64,000 nucleotides of DNA from Heterocephalus glaber. Taxonomy: Eukaryota > Chordata > Mammalia > Rodentia > Bathyergidae. Position numbers and translations under genes: made by a program. The stretch is from the NCBI RefSeq assembly GCF_000247695.1, contig NW_004624742.1:24080-88079 (forward strand). Direction: 5' to 3'. Positions within the stretch are counted from its first letter, which is position 1. Every line of letters starts with the position of its first letter. Below the pieces are notes generated by a model. It was not told the origin of the DNA. It searched no databases and saw only the letters and a program-made list of their open reading frames with translations. Below, piece after piece: positions 1 through 11,444 of this stretch.

Positions 1-269
1 TATCTCAACTCATGTCTCTATCAAGTGCTTCCCTCATTTAAAATTATTTTTTTGTGTTAATGTCTCAAGCATTGAGCAGAAACTAATTCAAAGAATCTCT
101 ACAACAACCTATGCATTGCATATTATTATTATCCCAATAAAGTGGATGATACACAGAGTGATTATTTTTATTAAAAGTATTAATTGGGTGCATGGATGAG
201 ATAATATCAATCATAAGGAATTGTGACTATTCAGTGAGTTGATGATGACATGACATTGTGCTTCATGAT

Positions 270-475
270 AAGAGTGTTTATGAAATACTGTGTGGCAGGT
301 GGTATTCTAAGCATTTTTCATATAGTATTTTATGCAGTTTCTTATTTCCTTTTTACACTAGTACTGTGGAGTAAAGGTACTATAATTATCAACACTTATG
401 AGAAAGGAAAGTGAGTCACAGAATTGCTGAACCCACATCACACAGCCATTCACTTGCCATAATGATGAAAGCACG
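270..475 (+). repeat. MIR SINE, diverged
   Basis: The order of motifs fits the MIR core and 3' half: a 'tgtggcaggtggtattctaag' -like segment corresponding to the usual 'tgccaggcactgtgctaag', then a 'cacttatgagaaaggaaag' segment matching 'ttttacagatgaggaaac', then 'acccacatcacacagcc'. It is an old, heavily substituted copy. Confidence 0.6.
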
Positions 476-579
476 AAATATAGTTCCTGGCATCTAATAA
501 ATCCTCAAAATTATTATGGGCATTATTTTTAAGGCACATGGTTAGAGAAAGAATCAAGTATTTCTTGAATTAATGAATG

Positions 580-810
580 AAGCCCAGATATGCAATCTAC
601 TAGCTATGGGACTTTGTACAAATTATTTAAACTTTAAGTTTCTGTTTCCTTACTTGTGATATTGTTATAATGAAATATTAATAATTGTAAATACTGAGTT
701 CAGGTGTGTGTCAAGTACTCCTCTGGCATGTAATGAAACAAAACCTTAGCAAGTACTTAGAGCATAGTAAGTACTCAACAGTGCTGATTATCAGTGATGT
801 ATTTTGACAA
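580..810 (+). repeat. MIR-type SINE, diverged
   Basis: It follows the alternative MIR module: a 'ctatgggactttgtacaaat' segment, 'aagtttctgtttccttactt', and a 3' 'gcatagtaagtactcaacag' segment, which corresponds to the common 'gcacatagtaggcgctcaat'. It lies about 100 bp after another MIR and may be part of the same ancient element family. Confidence 0.6.
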
Positions 811-970
811 CTTAATTGTAATAGAAAAAAAATAACTAGTCAGTAACCTTAGATCAAACATATTGTGTGTGCTAGAGTAAATCTGACCCATATTTTCTGC
901 CACAAATATTTGAATTGGTGCAATTTATCAATCATAGGAAGATTTCTAAAGTTAAAATTTATTCCTTTGA

Positions 971-1022
971 GTGAGTGTGTGTGTGTGTGTGTGTAGGCAT
1001 GTGTGTATGTGTATGTGTATGT
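971..1022. repeat. (TG)n microsatellite, imperfect
   Basis: Runs of TG are interrupted by AGGCA and TA steps, giving a mixed TG/TATG tract. Antisense translation of it produces a Tyr/Thr/His-rich chance frame. Confidence 0.9.
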
Positions 1023-1149
1023 ACTGTAAGGGGATTGAAACCTTTGGGGATAGTTAAGCATGACTGAGTCATAATTTACCTATTTTGCTGTGTTACATTC
1101 ATCCAGTTTTTAGACCTGAGCTTTTGCCTTGATTTCATTGTAAAAACAT

Positions 1150-1645
1150 GAGCTCAGACTTTTTTAATTAAAATTTTTTAAATGCTACATAAAAATATAA
1201 AAGTTGTACATATTAATAGGTTACCACTATCTGATGTTTTGATACATGTGTGCATTGTGTAATATTTAAATCAAGTTAAACAAATCTGTATCCTTAAAAT
1301 GTTGTCATTTGTTTAGGGTGAAAACACCGAAATTCTTTCCCTTAGCTTTTTAAAATATACTGTGCATAATTATTGCCTGTAGTCACCGTACAGTGCAATA
1401 GCACATCAGAACTTCTTACTCCTTCCTAACTAAACCTTAGAACCCTTTGATCAGCCTTTCTTCATCCTTCCCTCCATCCTACTCTTCTCATTCTTTGGTA
1501 ACCACCTTTCTACTCTCGACTTCTACTCAGGTCAACTTTTTGAGGTTCTGCATGAATGATACCTTGTGGTACTTGTCTTTCTGTGCCTGGCTTACTTCAC
1601 TTAACGTAATGATCTCTAGTTCTATTGCATTTTTGTGTATATACA
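1150..1645 (-). mobile_element. L1 3' end, antisense
   Basis: The plus strand reads as the complement of an old L1 3' UTR: the segments around 'tttctgtgcctggcttac' and 'ttcacttaacgtaatgatc' are characteristic of the 3' region of L1M/L1PB-grade elements. No open frame longer than about 70 codons survives. Confidence 0.7.
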
Positions 1646-1689
1646 ATTTTTAAACCATGATATATGTATATTGAAAGAGAAAATGAATA

Positions 1690-3060
1690 GGTTAATAGTT
1701 GTTGACTAGACTAAAGAAATTTGAAACTTCATTGCTTCTCTAGGAGGCAGATAGTTGTTTCAAGGCAATTCTAGCTGAAGAAACTTATAAAGGATCTGCA
1801 GTTATAGTCCTGAAAATAAAACTAAAAAAGGGCAAACTGGATTTGAAACAATACTGAAGAGAATTAAAAATCAAGAGTTAACATTTGATTAAAAAAGAAA
1901 GAAAAGCTAAATGAACTTCTTAAATGGATAAAGAGAAAAATATTGAACTGGCAAATTGATATAAGGAAATGAGGTAGAGAATATGAACAAGATATTAAAA
2001 TACATGGAGAATATAGCTAGAATAAATTAGAGTAGGTAGTTGGTAAGACATTTCTGTCTTATAAACTAGTCCCATGGACTAAAATCTCTGAAACTATTAG
2101 TCAAATGAAATTTCTCCTTTAGGTTGTGTGTGTTGGATGTTTCATTCTGGCAACAGAAAAGCTGACTCACACTGTAGGTCAGAGTGTTATAGAGTAAACA
2201 CAAGAAGGAAGAACCAGTTGTTAAAGGTAACCTAGATCAGAATATTTAGAAATGTTGAAATATGTATACATGAGAAAAGTACAGTGAACTCAATACAAAT
2301 ATAGAGAAACTCCTATCGATACTTATTATAGTGAAATAATTAAAGATCAAATACAGAGAAAACCTTAAAAGTAGTGGAAAGAGGTATGATTTAAGTAAAT
2401 CCTCTATCATACAAAACAGAGTCCACAATCTTCACATATTCTTAAAAATGAAGTCATAGTTACTAGAATAAATACAAGGAATTGAGAAGTAATGGAATAC
2501 TTCTCAATAAACTCCATAAAATAACAATACAACATCATTTAAAATTAACAAACAAAAAATAATTGGAAGTTAAAATTGTTATAGAACATATATATTTGGA
2601 GAGTTGGAAGGCAAAAGTGTAAACAACTTCCAGAAAGAAAAAAAAAATGACAGAATTAAAAATAGAGAAAAGATATAGAGAATTGAGCAACTGACCAGTA
2701 GCTCAGTATCCTAAAAGTAGTTCTCCTTCATGATGAAGCCAGAGTCAATAAAGTGTCAAGGTTCAACAACATAACTTGGAGAAATTCCACAGTAAGCAAG
2801 AGCAATGAATACTGCAAGGGCACACTGAAAAACAAAAAAAGACCCATTGCAGTGTTTATCATATAAGATTTCTCAGTATGTGTTAAGGTTGATCCTAGAA
2901 CACTCTAGAGACAAAATAATCAAGTTATAAATAAAGAAAAACAGGAAAATCCAAAAAAAAGCAGAACTTGATAATAGAAGACAATGCTTTTAAAAATCTA
3001 AGGAATATTATTTTTAATATTGAATTCTATACCAACCAAAATATCAATCAGATATTATAT
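1690..3060 (+). mobile_element. Degenerate L1/HAL1-like relic, sense
   Basis: A-rich sequence of the type seen in ancient L1 ORF1 and inter-ORF regions, with repeated gaaa/aaag-rich coiled-coil-coding texture and late motifs such as 'ttgaattctataccaacc'. Assignment is by texture and short motifs only, so the boundaries are approximate. Confidence 0.4.
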
Positions 3061-3077
3061 TTTAGCATATTCTGTAC

Positions 3078-3395
3078 TACTACAAACTTGATACCTGAGA
3101 CTGAGTAATTTATAAAGAACAGAAATTAATTTCTCATAGTTGTGTAGGCTAGAAAGTCCAAGATTAAGTCACCACCATCTGGTCTATGAGGGCCTTCTTG
3201 CTGCATTGCATGTGGCACAAGGTAGTATGGCAACAACCTAGCTAGGTGAATGCTGCATGAAGCTTCTTAGTGCCCTCAATTCCTCTAACAAAGAAGAGTC
3301 CTCATGGTCTGTTTACCAGTTTAAGGCTCCACCTCTTCATACTAACGTATTGCAATGGCTGAATTTTGGAGGATACATGTTCAAACCACAGCAAG
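3078..3395 (-). mobile_element. ERVL-MaLR LTR remnant, antisense
   Basis: Starts with 'gatacctgagactgagtaat' followed by 'tttataaagaacagaaatta', the complement of the 3' end of MST/THE1-type LTRs. It ends near 'ggaggatacatgttcaaacc', the complement of the LTR start. Much decayed. Confidence 0.65.
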
Positions 3396-3571
3396 TCAGG
3401 ACAAACACATTTACCTTATATAAGTCATTTCTCAGGAAAACCAGACTATGCCAAAATGTACTGGAGAATATGCTACACTAAAAATGAGAAAATCAATGTA
3501 GGGAACCAAGACTAGACTGAGGTGAAAGGAAATGGTAGGATTACAAATGGAAAGTCTAGCATAGGAGATAT

Positions 3572-4163
3572 ATTAGTCAGTTTTCTCTTGCTGTAACAAA
3601 ATACTTGAGGTTGGGTAATGTAGAAAAGAAAAAAAGGTTTATTTAGCTTATAATTTTAAAGGGTACAAGTTCAAGGTTGAGTGGCTGAATTTGTTTGTGC
3701 TGAGAACCTCTGGATGGAATGGAATCATGGTGGGAATATGTGTGAGTGAGCACATGAAAAGACGTGAATCCAGCCAGTATGGAAGGGCCAATCTTGTTCC
3801 TTCACAACTGTCTTACAAGAACCAATCAGATTCTCAGTAGATCTAAAATAATTTTTTCTAAGGGCAGCTCCATCAGTGATCTCATTATTTTCCACTGAAC
3901 TTCACCTTTTAAAAAAATTTAATGCATAGGAGTTAAACAGAAAAATGGTCTTCATTATGGCATATTTGAACATGCATTTAACATTCTCTGATTATCCTCT
4001 CCTATTATCTTCTTCCCTATTTCTCCTTTCTCCCCCATAGCCTCTTCCTCTTTTGTAGTCATCTTGCTTCTATAGACCTTACTTCTTACAGTTACCATAT
4101 CACCTCTCACATCACCACATTGGGGACCAGCCTTTGAACACATGAGCCTATCCAAACCATAGC
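3572..4163 (-). mobile_element. ERVL-MaLR-type LTR remnant, antisense, apparently interrupted
   Basis: The left part begins 'tattagtcagttttctcttg' and has the 'ggtttatttagcttataatt' motif of antisense MaLR LTRs. The right part (about 4085-4163) has 'cacattggggaccagcc' and 'ctatccaaaccatagcaa', the complement of the LTR start. Between them about 170 bp (roughly 3912-4085) of pyrimidine-rich sequence does not fit and looks like a later insertion. Confidence 0.6.
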
Positions 4164-5640
4164 AAGAGGTGTGCAGTAGAACTTGAGAGTTATCTGCAGC
4201 CAGGCACCCAGAAGCCTTTAGGAGGGATTTCTCAGGAAACAGAGGAAACTGCTCAGATGTGAGCTAGCTTTGACCCTGTGGAAAATCACTGTGTGAGCCA
4301 TTTTACAGAGATACCATGACATGTGGAAGACTCAGTATGTGTTTCAGGAAAACACAAGTAAATGAAAAAATAATAAATTGGGCTGGGAATAGGAGAAGAG
4401 AGTAGCACAAGAAAAACAAACATCACAGATTTCTCTTTGATTCTATAATGACCAATAATTGCATAGTTACAAGCAGAAATATTGATTATAGATTTAAGTA
4501 AACGTGTGGAAATATGTTAGGATACAGGAGGAGTACAAATTTTCATGAGAGGTTTTATAAAGTGTTGAAATCGTAGCTTCACTAATAGGAAGATAGCAGA
4601 GGTGGGAGAGAGGATTTTTTTGTGCAGACTTAACTAGCATATTTTTGGCACCCAACCAATGCAGAGCTACTAAATTTTCTCTGTAGTCTCTACCTGTGAG
4701 CAATAAATTTGCTATCTTGTAATATAATAATAAAAAACTTACTTAGTTTCAGTAATAGAACTTGCTTGCACATATCCTTAGGCAAACCAGCTATTTTGCT
4801 ATGTGCACATGAATCTGGTTCAATCCTTATTTGGAGAAAAATGTAGAATTTAAATTCATATTTTCTGTAGTAGTACTCACATGGAAAGAGAATCTTTGCC
4901 TCAAGTTCTTCAACCTAAATAATCTAATGATGTCAGTCAATACTTACAGAATTGTAGCAATCTTAAACTCTAATGGTGAAAGAAAAATATAGGTGTCTAT
5001 GATGTGCACATTGATTTTAACAGTTCATTCTTAGTGAAAAATGTAATTGAATATGTGTTTAAATGGATAACACTACTTTCAAGGCAGAATACGACAGTTT
5101 AATGCAATGGAAAGAACTGGATATGTCCACATATTAAATAGTTTGCTGATTGACAGTAACTCTTTATATCTAGGATTTTATATATACCCCTTAGAATCCT
5201 CTCTCAATAAAAGCACTATGGTTCTTCAGTTGTTGTCAAATTGACATATAATATACCTTTTATAACTTTTAATGTGATAGTCCTTTCCTTCCCCACCCCC
5301 ATAGGAGAAGGCAATGTATGTACTCTAGCAAAAGCAATCTAAAAAATACTTTCAGTGCAATGATGATTTATAATCCTCCATGAGTGCTTTATATCCTTCT
5401 CTGGAAATGTTTATGTGTGTCTAACTATATCTGTGTTTTTAAATGAGCATGCATATATACAGAGATAAAGTAGAGTTTATACCATTTTTGAGGAGTAACT
5501 GACAATTTATACTATTATATTAAAAATAAGTGCCAATGCAAGGCATATTAGTTGAATAAAACATAGTCAAAGTAATCACGACTATTAAGAAATTGTTGTT
5601 TTTGTCAAGTTTTTAATATTCTACCAAAGAATGATAGCTC
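4164..5640. other. Intronic sequence, little recognised
   Basis: AT-rich sequence with no gene, no splice-bounded frame and no repeat that I can name with confidence. A segment near 5240-5330 resembles an antisense L1 3' UTR, but weakly. Confidence 0.5.
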
Positions 5641-6310
5641 AAAAATTCACATTTTTTCTCTTTATTATCTCTCATGTTAAAATGGAAACCAAATGCCTTG
5701 GTATTATTCATTCATTTTTAGTAGCTGTATAATTTTCATAACCAGTATAATATAATTTATTATACCATTTCTTTTAATGACATTTAGGTTTTTCAAATTT
5801 TTGTCACTATAAGATGTTCATTTGAACTATCCTTTCTTTAGAGTTCCAAAAATGGGTTTGATAAATCAATAGTGTGTATATTTTTAATTTTAAGAAACAC
5901 TGAGGATTAAATTCCAAAAATTGTGCTAACAGTTTATATACTTGGTGATGTAAGAAAAGTATTCATGCCTTCCCCTGTTGCCAACTTCCATTAATGGATG
6001 TGATCAGCCAGTAAATTTTTGCCATATCAAGAAAAAAACATATGGGGAAAAAAATGTCCTCTCATGTTTTCCATGGGCATTTTCCCTACTCAGTAAAGTT
6101 GACCAATATCTTACATTACAGTATGACTAATATTTGCCTTTTTTTGTCTTCAATGAAATGAGTGCAAATCTTTTTACTATTTTTCTATTGAAGTTTTTGC
6201 CTCCGTCATTTTGAGTACTTTTGTACTTAAGGAATATTGTCTTTAACTGACTGGTTTTTCTGAACATATTTTTTGCCCATTTTTATAACTTTTTAAAAAC
6301 TAAAGTTCAT
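5640..6310 (-). mobile_element. Ancient L1 (L1M-grade) ORF2 end/3' UTR, antisense
   Basis: The complement carries a decayed version of the antisense L1 landmarks in their usual order: 'gtagctgtataattttcata', 'tgacatttaggtttttcaaa', a 'taccaac-ttcca-t' segment, then 'ttttttgcccatttttataa'. The copy is badly mutated and has no usable frame. Confidence 0.55.
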
Positions 6311-7310
6311 TTCTGGCCAAGTAATATGCAAGCAGTGTTAAATATTAAATACTAATGAAAGTACTTTAATGAAATTCAGCTTTCCTGATGCACCTTTTCA
6401 CATTCTTGTTTCTTGCTATGGAAAACAATGCTTTCTTACCATATTTTAGGTTTTTAAATCCATGTTTATAAATAATAACATGATTATACTATATTATTGT
6501 CTAATTAGACATTTTCTATTGACTTATTATAGCTGCTTAGGATTTGGTTCTCAGTTATTAATGTGTACCTTGCTGTGTCTATGTAAATATTGTACACTGC
6601 TGACCCTAATGTGTGTATGAGTGCAATGATTATTCTCCCCTTGTGTTACAAATATTTGTTTTGTATTGACTTAACAAGTGTATTTTTTAAAAAGTTTTAC
6701 TGTTTATATAACTAGTTTTTAAAATTTCCCTATGTACTTTACCTGATTTGCTACATGTGTATACATGATTTTTTGGCATATAATTCAAAATTTCATCAGT
6801 TTCATTCTGTCTTCTAGAGATCAAACTCTTCTACTCGTAGTAGACGTTTTGCATTTTGAGCTCTCAAATTACTAAATACTATTTTCCATGTTCCCCAAGA
6901 GAACTGCTGCTGAGAGATGTATTTTTTTCAGGCAAAAAGAAATAGAAGAAAAGCAAGAATGTAAAAGACCTCTAGTGAGGAACATTGCTTTTCTAAAACT
7001 TCTCAGATTATTTTTTACTAGCCAGATATGTTTTAAATGGCCTTTCTGAATAGAAGGATATTTGCAAAGGCAAGTCTTGTGAACACATTGTCCATAAAAA
7101 TATCAAGATTCTATAAGAAAGAACAAAAATAAATGTGGAGATTCGGTAGGCAGTGAATAATGTTTTCTATATTTGTTGATAGATATAGATGTATAGATAT
7201 AAGTATAGTCTGCCAAACACTGTATGGACACTTCTGGAAAATAAAAACTTGTATAAATATTTTAATATTAAATTTATTTAGACATCATAAGATTAATACA
7301 AGTTACTTTT
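6311..7310. other. Intronic sequence, nothing recognised
   Basis: AT-rich sequence. Weak L1-like antisense texture may continue to about 6700. The remainder has no identifiable feature. Confidence 0.5.
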
Positions 7311-7321
7311 GTCCTCTACAA

Positions 7322-7516
7322 TTACAAGATGTGCTCAAAGTGGTGGATGTTAGCTTCCAGACATTTACTAGTACAGCAAACTTCTTCTTGGGTAACCTTG
7401 GTCATCGAGATTGCTGCACATGCATTTTCATTTTCTTCTCTAAGGGCTGGCAATGTAGTGGGTTTTCTGTGATATATGACATCCTTTAGGGGTCCCCCAT
7501 ACGAGGTTAACACCAT
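7322..7516 (-). pseudogene. Transposase-like C-terminal fragment (tentative)
   Basis: The minus strand has a 64-residue open frame (VLTSYGGPLKDVIYHRKP... ending CLEANIHHFEHIL). Its layout of a 'LKD-VY--KP-TL--LRE-I--A' block, then a cysteine-rich stretch, then 'C---N--HFEHIL' resembles the end of mariner/Tc1-type DDE transposases. That suggests a fossil DNA transposon. I see no catalytic triad (the relevant N-terminal parts are absent) and no clear inverted repeats. The GC content is higher than in flanking DNA. It could still be chance similarity. Confidence 0.35.
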
Positions 7517-7519
7517 CTG

Positions 7520-8545
7520 TTGAAAAAAAAATCATATTATTTTTCCTTTCCTGATGTATACATTTTTTTGATGATACATAGGTATTTAAATAGATGGCTA
7601 ATAGCTTATTTGACATGTAAGCAGTTTATAATTTTTACTGCTACAAATAATAAATATATACTATGTAATTTCACATATTTTCATATTTTTGTGACTTATG
7701 TGGGAAATAAATTTGTAGTACTGGGGATATAGTTCAAAAGAAACATTTTTATAGCATTTCTTGTTGCCCAGTTTCTTTTCTGTTTTCTTGTTTGAATCCA
7801 TTAACAATCCAAAAAGATCCTCATTTCCTATATCTTATATCAATGCAAAGCATATCATTAAGATAAATTCTGAATTGGTAGAAATAAAATAGGATATCAT
7901 TTTAATATTTGATTACCAAAATGTTAAAGTATATTTTTCATCAGTTTCTTCTTATATGAATTTCTACTTTCTCAAGGCAGTTCACACCTTTTGTCCATTT
8001 CCTAATGAAGGATTATATTTTTGTTCCTGATTTCAAATGTTTTATAATCACATGCATACTATTTTTGGATTGAGGTAGATAGTCAAATCAGAGACTAACA
8101 TATCAAGTTTTCTTGGCTTTAAAAAGGACCTGGGACAGGTCCATATAGCATGCACAGTGATAGCAGCATAGGAGGGATTCTCTGGAATAGCTTTCAATGT
8201 TCCCAAGTCATTTTACATCATGCACTTCCATGGTCATCAATAAAGAAGGTGACTGGGTGTGGGTTGTCAGTTCAGGGAAAACATCAATTCTAGGATCTTG
8301 TTAGTCTTTCTGGTTCTATCCTGTGACTCCCTCAAAGGTAGGTACATACCTAGCTTCCTTCTTCTGGTATAGCTACACCTTACCAAATACAAATGACTTA
8401 ATCAAACTCAGCCATACCATGCAGGTGTGCAGTCAGTAGGTTGTAACTTCAACAGGACTCTCATTTATCTTGAATCAGACATCCATCCTTTGAAGAACTG
8501 TTGCAAGGAAGATTTGGTCCAAGGTCAAATCTTTGCACATTACTG
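7520..8545. other. Intronic sequence, nothing recognised
   Basis: AT-rich at first, then about 8100-8540 closer to average GC. A short 'tactggggatatagttcaaa' at about 7720-7740 could be a tiny ID remnant. No genes. Confidence 0.45.
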
Positions 8546-8547
8546 AG

Positions 8548-8700
8548 GCTAGAGCAGAGATCATCAAGCTAAAGGGTGCAGGCCAAATTTAGATCCCTAG
8601 CTTGTTTGTTAAATAAAGTCTGATGGAAACACAGTCATACCCATTGGTTTACATTGTCTATCGTGGCCTTTGTGCTACCATTATAAGGTAAAAGTGGCCA
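8548..8700 (+). repeat. Ancient eutherian interspersed repeat (DNA-transposon-like)
   Basis: Contains 'aaataaagtctgatggaaac' followed by 'acagtcatacccattggttt' and 'acattgtctat', the signature of a common old eutherian repeat ('aataaagttttattggaacacag...cccattcgtttac'). I believe it is a non-autonomous hAT-type element, but the family name is unsure. The same family recurs at 15140-15830. Confidence 0.6.
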
Positions 8701-8763
8701 AGAAAGAACCACAAAGAGTAAACTGCTTGCTAAATGGTTCTTTATTAAACAGTTTCTTCATTT

Positions 8764-8815
8764 GGAGCTACAGTAAAGCCTACAGCTCTGGAGCTATAGT
8801 AAAGCCCACAGCTAC
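8764..8815. repeat. 26-bp direct tandem duplication, two copies
   Basis: Unit 'ggagctacagtaaagcctac' plus 'agctct' (8764-8789) is followed at once by a second copy (8790-8815) differing at only a few positions. No known element explains it. Confidence 0.85.
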
Positions 8816-9210
8816 AGTTATTAGTCCTTTGTGTCCAGCATATTAAGAATATATTGCTGCTCATGTTGTAAATGTTTTCCACTTTTAAATATTTGTGTTT
8901 TTAAATTACATGTTTTAGAAATACATGTTTTGAGTTTGTTTAGTGTACTTTCCCCTATCTTCATCTACCTAGTTTTTTATGTTTCATTTATTTATTCATT
9001 TGTTCATTCATTCATTGTCATTTTTTTTAACCACGAGAATGTTTATTTTGCAAGTGACCTAATTCTTTTGCCACAATTTCCCTAGATTTTTAAGTTATCA
9101 ACTTTTTTTCCCAGAGGTTTTAAACATTAGAATTTTTCAGAAGTTAAAAAGTAGAAAACACATTCTTTATTCAGCTGATTAAATAACATTTAATTTAAAA
9201 ATTACAAACG
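8816..9210. other. AT-rich intronic sequence
   Basis: No gene or clear repeat. A short ATTC-rich stretch at 8988-9016 (tttattcatttgttcattca-like) is a weak simple repeat. Confidence 0.5.
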
Positions 9211-9263
9211 TTTTTTCTGGTACCAGGGATCAAACTCAGGACCTTGTGCTTTCTAGGCAGCAC
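9211..9263 (-). repeat. ID-type SINE, truncated, antisense
   Basis: The complement of the 3' part of the tRNA-derived ID: 'ctggtaccagggatcaaact' then 'caggaccttgtgctttctag'. It lacks the A-box half. Confidence 0.75.
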
Positions 9264-9621
9264 ATGAACTTTTTGAACCCTATGAACTTTTTGAATATCA
9301 AGAATTGAAGCTGCTGGGGGTCACATTTGTTTATAGGTTCCAAGATAACCCTGAGGTCTAAATAGGAAAAGATCTCTTATAATTTATAGTAAAACTCTTT
9401 CCTTAAAATAAAACAGCCTGAAATTTATACAATTGTATTCATATTCAACAGGTTTACAATGTCCAGAAAAGTAGTGGATTTTTAGAAATGACGTGGAAAT
9501 AGCCTTCCATTCAGAAAAGAGCTTTTATCGCGATAACAACACTTGAAACCCATTGCCCTCTACAGAAGTCTGCTCCATGCTTCACTGAACAGAAGGTCAC
9601 CCTTGTTAAAACCCCAGATCC

Positions 9622-10338
9622 TCAGATATGCAGTGGATGCCAGGTAGAGCTATCCTTTAAAGAAGACAATCCCCATAAGATTAGCTTTAACTGTTCATTT
9701 GGATGGGGAGTAAGACTGAAATGCCTGAGGATATCCCAGAGCCTCCTAGGATTGCTGGTACCATTTCTGTCTCCTCTGATGGTTTCCATTAGATGCATCC
9801 TTAGGTATAGTGCAGTCCTAAACCAGCTTCTGGAACATCTAATTGGTGATAAGTTTCTTTCATTCCTATCTTCTACAATTTCATTAAGTGTCAAGTCAAC
9901 CCAGGCCTCTTGGGATGGATGGACATCTTCATTCATTCCCTTGTACATTTTCTTTAAAAACAGTGGAAGGATAACACATGATGAAAAGATTTCTCCAAAA
10001 CCATGTGGTGTTAGCATTGATTAGCAAATCTAATACTTAGGCAAGTGGAGAAATCCCACAGCATCCTCACAGTAAAATGTTCCTGTGTTAATCTTGTGCC
10101 AATTGTCAGGGAACCCAGGCCCCTTCTCTGCTGGTAAATACCTCATAGAAGATTCTCTTGGCTCTGAGCCTCTCCGGGCATCTAGCAGATCTAAAACACT
10201 AACAGGTAATCTATCCCTAGCCCAAGAGATTCCATCTGAGTTGCCTGCTTCAACACTACCTTCCAATAAAGAGGCCTTGATTATGACAACATAAGCCACA
10301 TTATTTGTCACATTTGATGGGGTACTCCCAGTGGGTCC
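9622..10338 (-). pseudogene. Unidentified interrupted reading frame, possible pseudogene or relic
   Basis: On the minus strand one frame runs from 10338 (after a TGA at 10341-10339) to 9622, about 235 codons, broken by a single TAG at 10032-10030. The two pieces, about 100 and 131 residues, are in the same frame. Pieces read, for example, ISWARDRLPVSVLDLLDARR and, downstream, HPNEQLKLIL. The surrounding block of about 9270-10560 has clearly higher GC than the intron around it, and I see no SINE, LINE or LTR signature in it. I do not recognise the protein. Options are a processed pseudogene, the internal gag-like region of a MaLR/ERVL element, or a chance frame. I see no poly(A) tail or target duplication to settle it. 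Confidence 0.35.
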
Positions 10339-10564
10339 TCAGACCATCCAAGCAGGTTATATCAGTCATTCCCTGATGCAGTGAAGCCACTGCAGCTGTT
10401 ACCTTTGCCAGCACAAAGTCTGGTTTCCTTTCTGTTTGTGTGCATGAACATGGATGTGCATGGAAGGTACACACACTTGCCCCTTACTTTACACTGTCCA
10501 CAGTGCACAGTCTGGTGCTGAGGTTGTTGGAGGAGATGTTGGCCAAAAGGACTACACTTTCAAA

Positions 10565-10810
10565 AGTTTTAAGAATAAGTTCTCAAGACTAACGGATAGC
10601 GTGATGTCCATAATTAATAACAATGTATTGTATACTTGAAAATTGGTAAAAGAGTAGATTTTATGTCTTCTTGCCATACACAAACATATGTACTAACTAT
10701 GTAAAGTGATGGCTAAGTTTGTGGTATTCATTTCACACTGTATAAATATTTCAAATATTACATTGTAAACCTTAAATATTTTCAGTTATACTTCAATAAT
10801 ACTAAAGTGA
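10565..10810 (+). mobile_element. L1 3' UTR end fragment, sense
   Basis: Contains 'aatgtattgtatacttgaaa', 'ttggtaaaagagtagatttt', and 'acattgtaaaccttaaatat' in the order found at the 3' end of many older L1 elements. About 245 bp, with no coding content. Confidence 0.7.
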
Positions 10811-11047
10811 GTCAATGCAAAGGTCAGTAAATAACTAGAGAACTTTTTTTTTCTATTTTGTTCACTTTTTAAACTCCTTGGCTTAATAGTACTGGAGGCA
10901 TGATTGGAGATTTTTTATCAAATCCCTAAACAGTGCCCTTAAAGGTATATGCTAACTAAAAATAATAGTCACACAAATACAGAATATCAGTTGGAGTAGA
11001 CTTACAGACATATTGGTCATTATCTGTCAAATAAAAATATTACAGTA

Positions 11048-11144
11048 TGGGGCCAGGGATTTAACTCAGTGGTGCTACCGCCTGCCTTGCAAGCACAAGG
11101 TCCCGAGTTCAATCCCCAGTACCAAAAACAAACAAACAAACAAA
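11048..11144 (+). repeat. ID-type SINE, full length
   Basis: tRNA-derived body 'ggccagggatttaactcagt' through 'gttcaatccccagtacc' with an (AAAC)n tail. It is flanked by an exact 9-bp target duplication, attacagta (11039-11047 and 11145-11153), so both ends are defined. Confidence 0.93.
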
Positions 11145-11400
11145 ATTACAGTAAGTTCTCATCCACCACATTAACCAGATCTTTTGGCTCTGTTACATTT
11201 GGCACTACCCAAAATTCAAAATGACTATGAAAGGTAAACTTTCTGAATCAATTCAGAACATCGAGGCAGCCAATCCAATACAACTAAAGACACTCATGAA
11301 AGTGAACTTCCAGAAGTGCTTCAAAAATGGCAAAACTGGTAGGATAAACGTGTTTCAAGTGAGGAAGAGTATTTTGAGGAGAATTACACTTGTACTGTAA

Positions 11401-11444
11401 TTTTATTTTTTTTGTACCAGGGATCGAACTCGGGTCCTTGCACT
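11401..11444 (-). repeat. ID-type SINE, truncated, antisense
   Basis: Complement of the 3' half only: poly(T), then 'tttgtaccagggatcgaact' and 'cgggtccttgcact'. Confidence 0.8.

Noticed and set aside
7160..7489. 109-codon plus-strand frame
   Set aside because: It is low-complexity, Phe/Ile/Cys-rich and opposite the transposase-like frame, so the minus-strand reading is the more plausible.
9752..10024. 90-codon plus-strand frame
   Set aside because: It is the mirror of the longer interrupted minus-strand frame in the same higher-GC block, and high GC alone lengthens frames on both strands.
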